The notes under the pieces are model-generated. The model did no database searches, was not told where the DNA came from, and worked only from the letters and a program-made list of their open reading frames with translations. Below are positions 5,248 to 5,476 of a DNA stretch of 5,476 nucleotides, piece by piece. Position numbers and translations under genes: made by a program. The stretch covers positions 1 through 5,476 of the forward strand of contig JAGHCL010000192.1 in assembly GCA_021160485.1 (NCBI GenBank), given 5' to 3'. The DNA comes from Candidatus Desulfofervidaceae bacterium (GTDB lineage: Bacteria > Desulfobacterota > Desulfofervidia > Desulfofervidales > Desulfofervidaceae). The stretch's first letter is position 1. Each line of letters opens with the position of its first letter.

Positions 5248-5476
5248 ATGCGAGAGATGGCAGGTGTGAATTATTTAGGATTGATCCCAGACAAAAGTGT
5301 TGATCCGGCTGATATTTATTTCGTCCAGGTGGACAAAAGCAAATGTATAGAGTGTGGTAACTGCAGTGAGTATTGTCCAACTGGTGCCATCAGACCTACA
5401 AGAGGTGATGAAGGGCCACGTGAGGTTGTCCATCCAGGTCTGTGCATAAACTGCGGACAGTGCCTAACTCATTGTC
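5248..5476 (+). CDS. hydA: [FeFe] hydrogenase large subunit, N-terminal part (runs off the right edge)
   Basis: The first 76 residues of an iron-only hydrogenase of the Desulfovibrio HydA type, which interconverts protons and hydrogen. After about 22 leading residues comes YFVQVDKSKC, then two ferredoxin-type motifs for electron-relay [4Fe-4S] clusters: CIECGNCSEYCP (Cys33, 36, 39, 43) and CINCGQCLTHC (Cys66, 69, 72, 76). The spacing between the motifs and the wording CINCGQCLTHC closely match the F-cluster domain of D. vulgaris HydA, where this domain is followed by the H-cluster domain. The catalytic L1-L3 Cys motifs lie outside the window, so activity cannot be judged. No signal peptide is seen; in periplasmic relatives export is directed by the small subunit. 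It stands alone on the plus strand, divergent from nfeD, behind a broken maturation-protease gene. Another ferredoxin-domain enzyme is possible but less likely given the second motif. Confidence 0.85.
   Translation, partial: MREMAGVNYLGLIPDKSVDPADIYFVQVDKSKCIECGNCSEYCPTGAIRPTRGDEGPREVVHPGLCINCGQCLTHC

Overview
The window looks like chromosomal DNA from an AT-rich, Gram-negative anaerobe. It carries an outer-membrane-type lipoprotein, a long-form NfeD protease with a slipin, and the 5' end of a Desulfovibrio-type [FeFe] hydrogenase large subunit. This combination fits Desulfobacterota/Thermodesulfobacteria-like bacteria, possibly a thermophilic member; that placement is inference, since no rRNA or other marker gene is present.

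Layout. Six genes lie on the minus strand and read leftwards from about 4.7 kb. In transcription order they are: nfeD (4695-3421), slipin (3407-2643), a lipoprotein overlapping the slipin stop by 11 bp (2653-2108), a small protein with a Rho N-terminal-type domain and a basic coiled-coil tail (1993-1640), an RssA-type patatin-like phospholipase (1551-613), and a small HsdR-N-like protein (600-58) with no recognisable nuclease ExK motif. Spacing suggests at least two tight units, nfeD-slipin-lipoprotein and patatin-HsdR_N. The Rho_N-like gene lies between them, with a 114-nt gap before it and an 88-nt gap after it; the second gap holds a strong hairpin. The theme of the first unit is membrane protein quality control: a membrane-anchored Ser/Lys protease, its SPFH scaffold partner and a lipoprotein.

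The right end is divergent. A regulatory region (4696-4885) holds a candidate nfeD promoter, which would give an almost leaderless mRNA, and two dyads around a plus-strand TATAAT. Next is a broken gene (4886-5150) that I read as a hydrogenase maturation protease (peptidase M52 family) with its middle deleted: the first 13 or 14 codons and the C-terminal third remain, in different frames. After a short leader with a hairpin, the [FeFe] hydrogenase gene starts at 5248 with a strong ribosome binding site and runs off the window after two [4Fe-4S] motifs.

The most unusual point is the remnant of a protease family normally tied to [NiFe] enzymes lying directly upstream of an [FeFe] hydrogenase gene. 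I see no CRISPR array, insertion sequence, tRNA or rRNA. I do not see a clearly new defence or mobile system.
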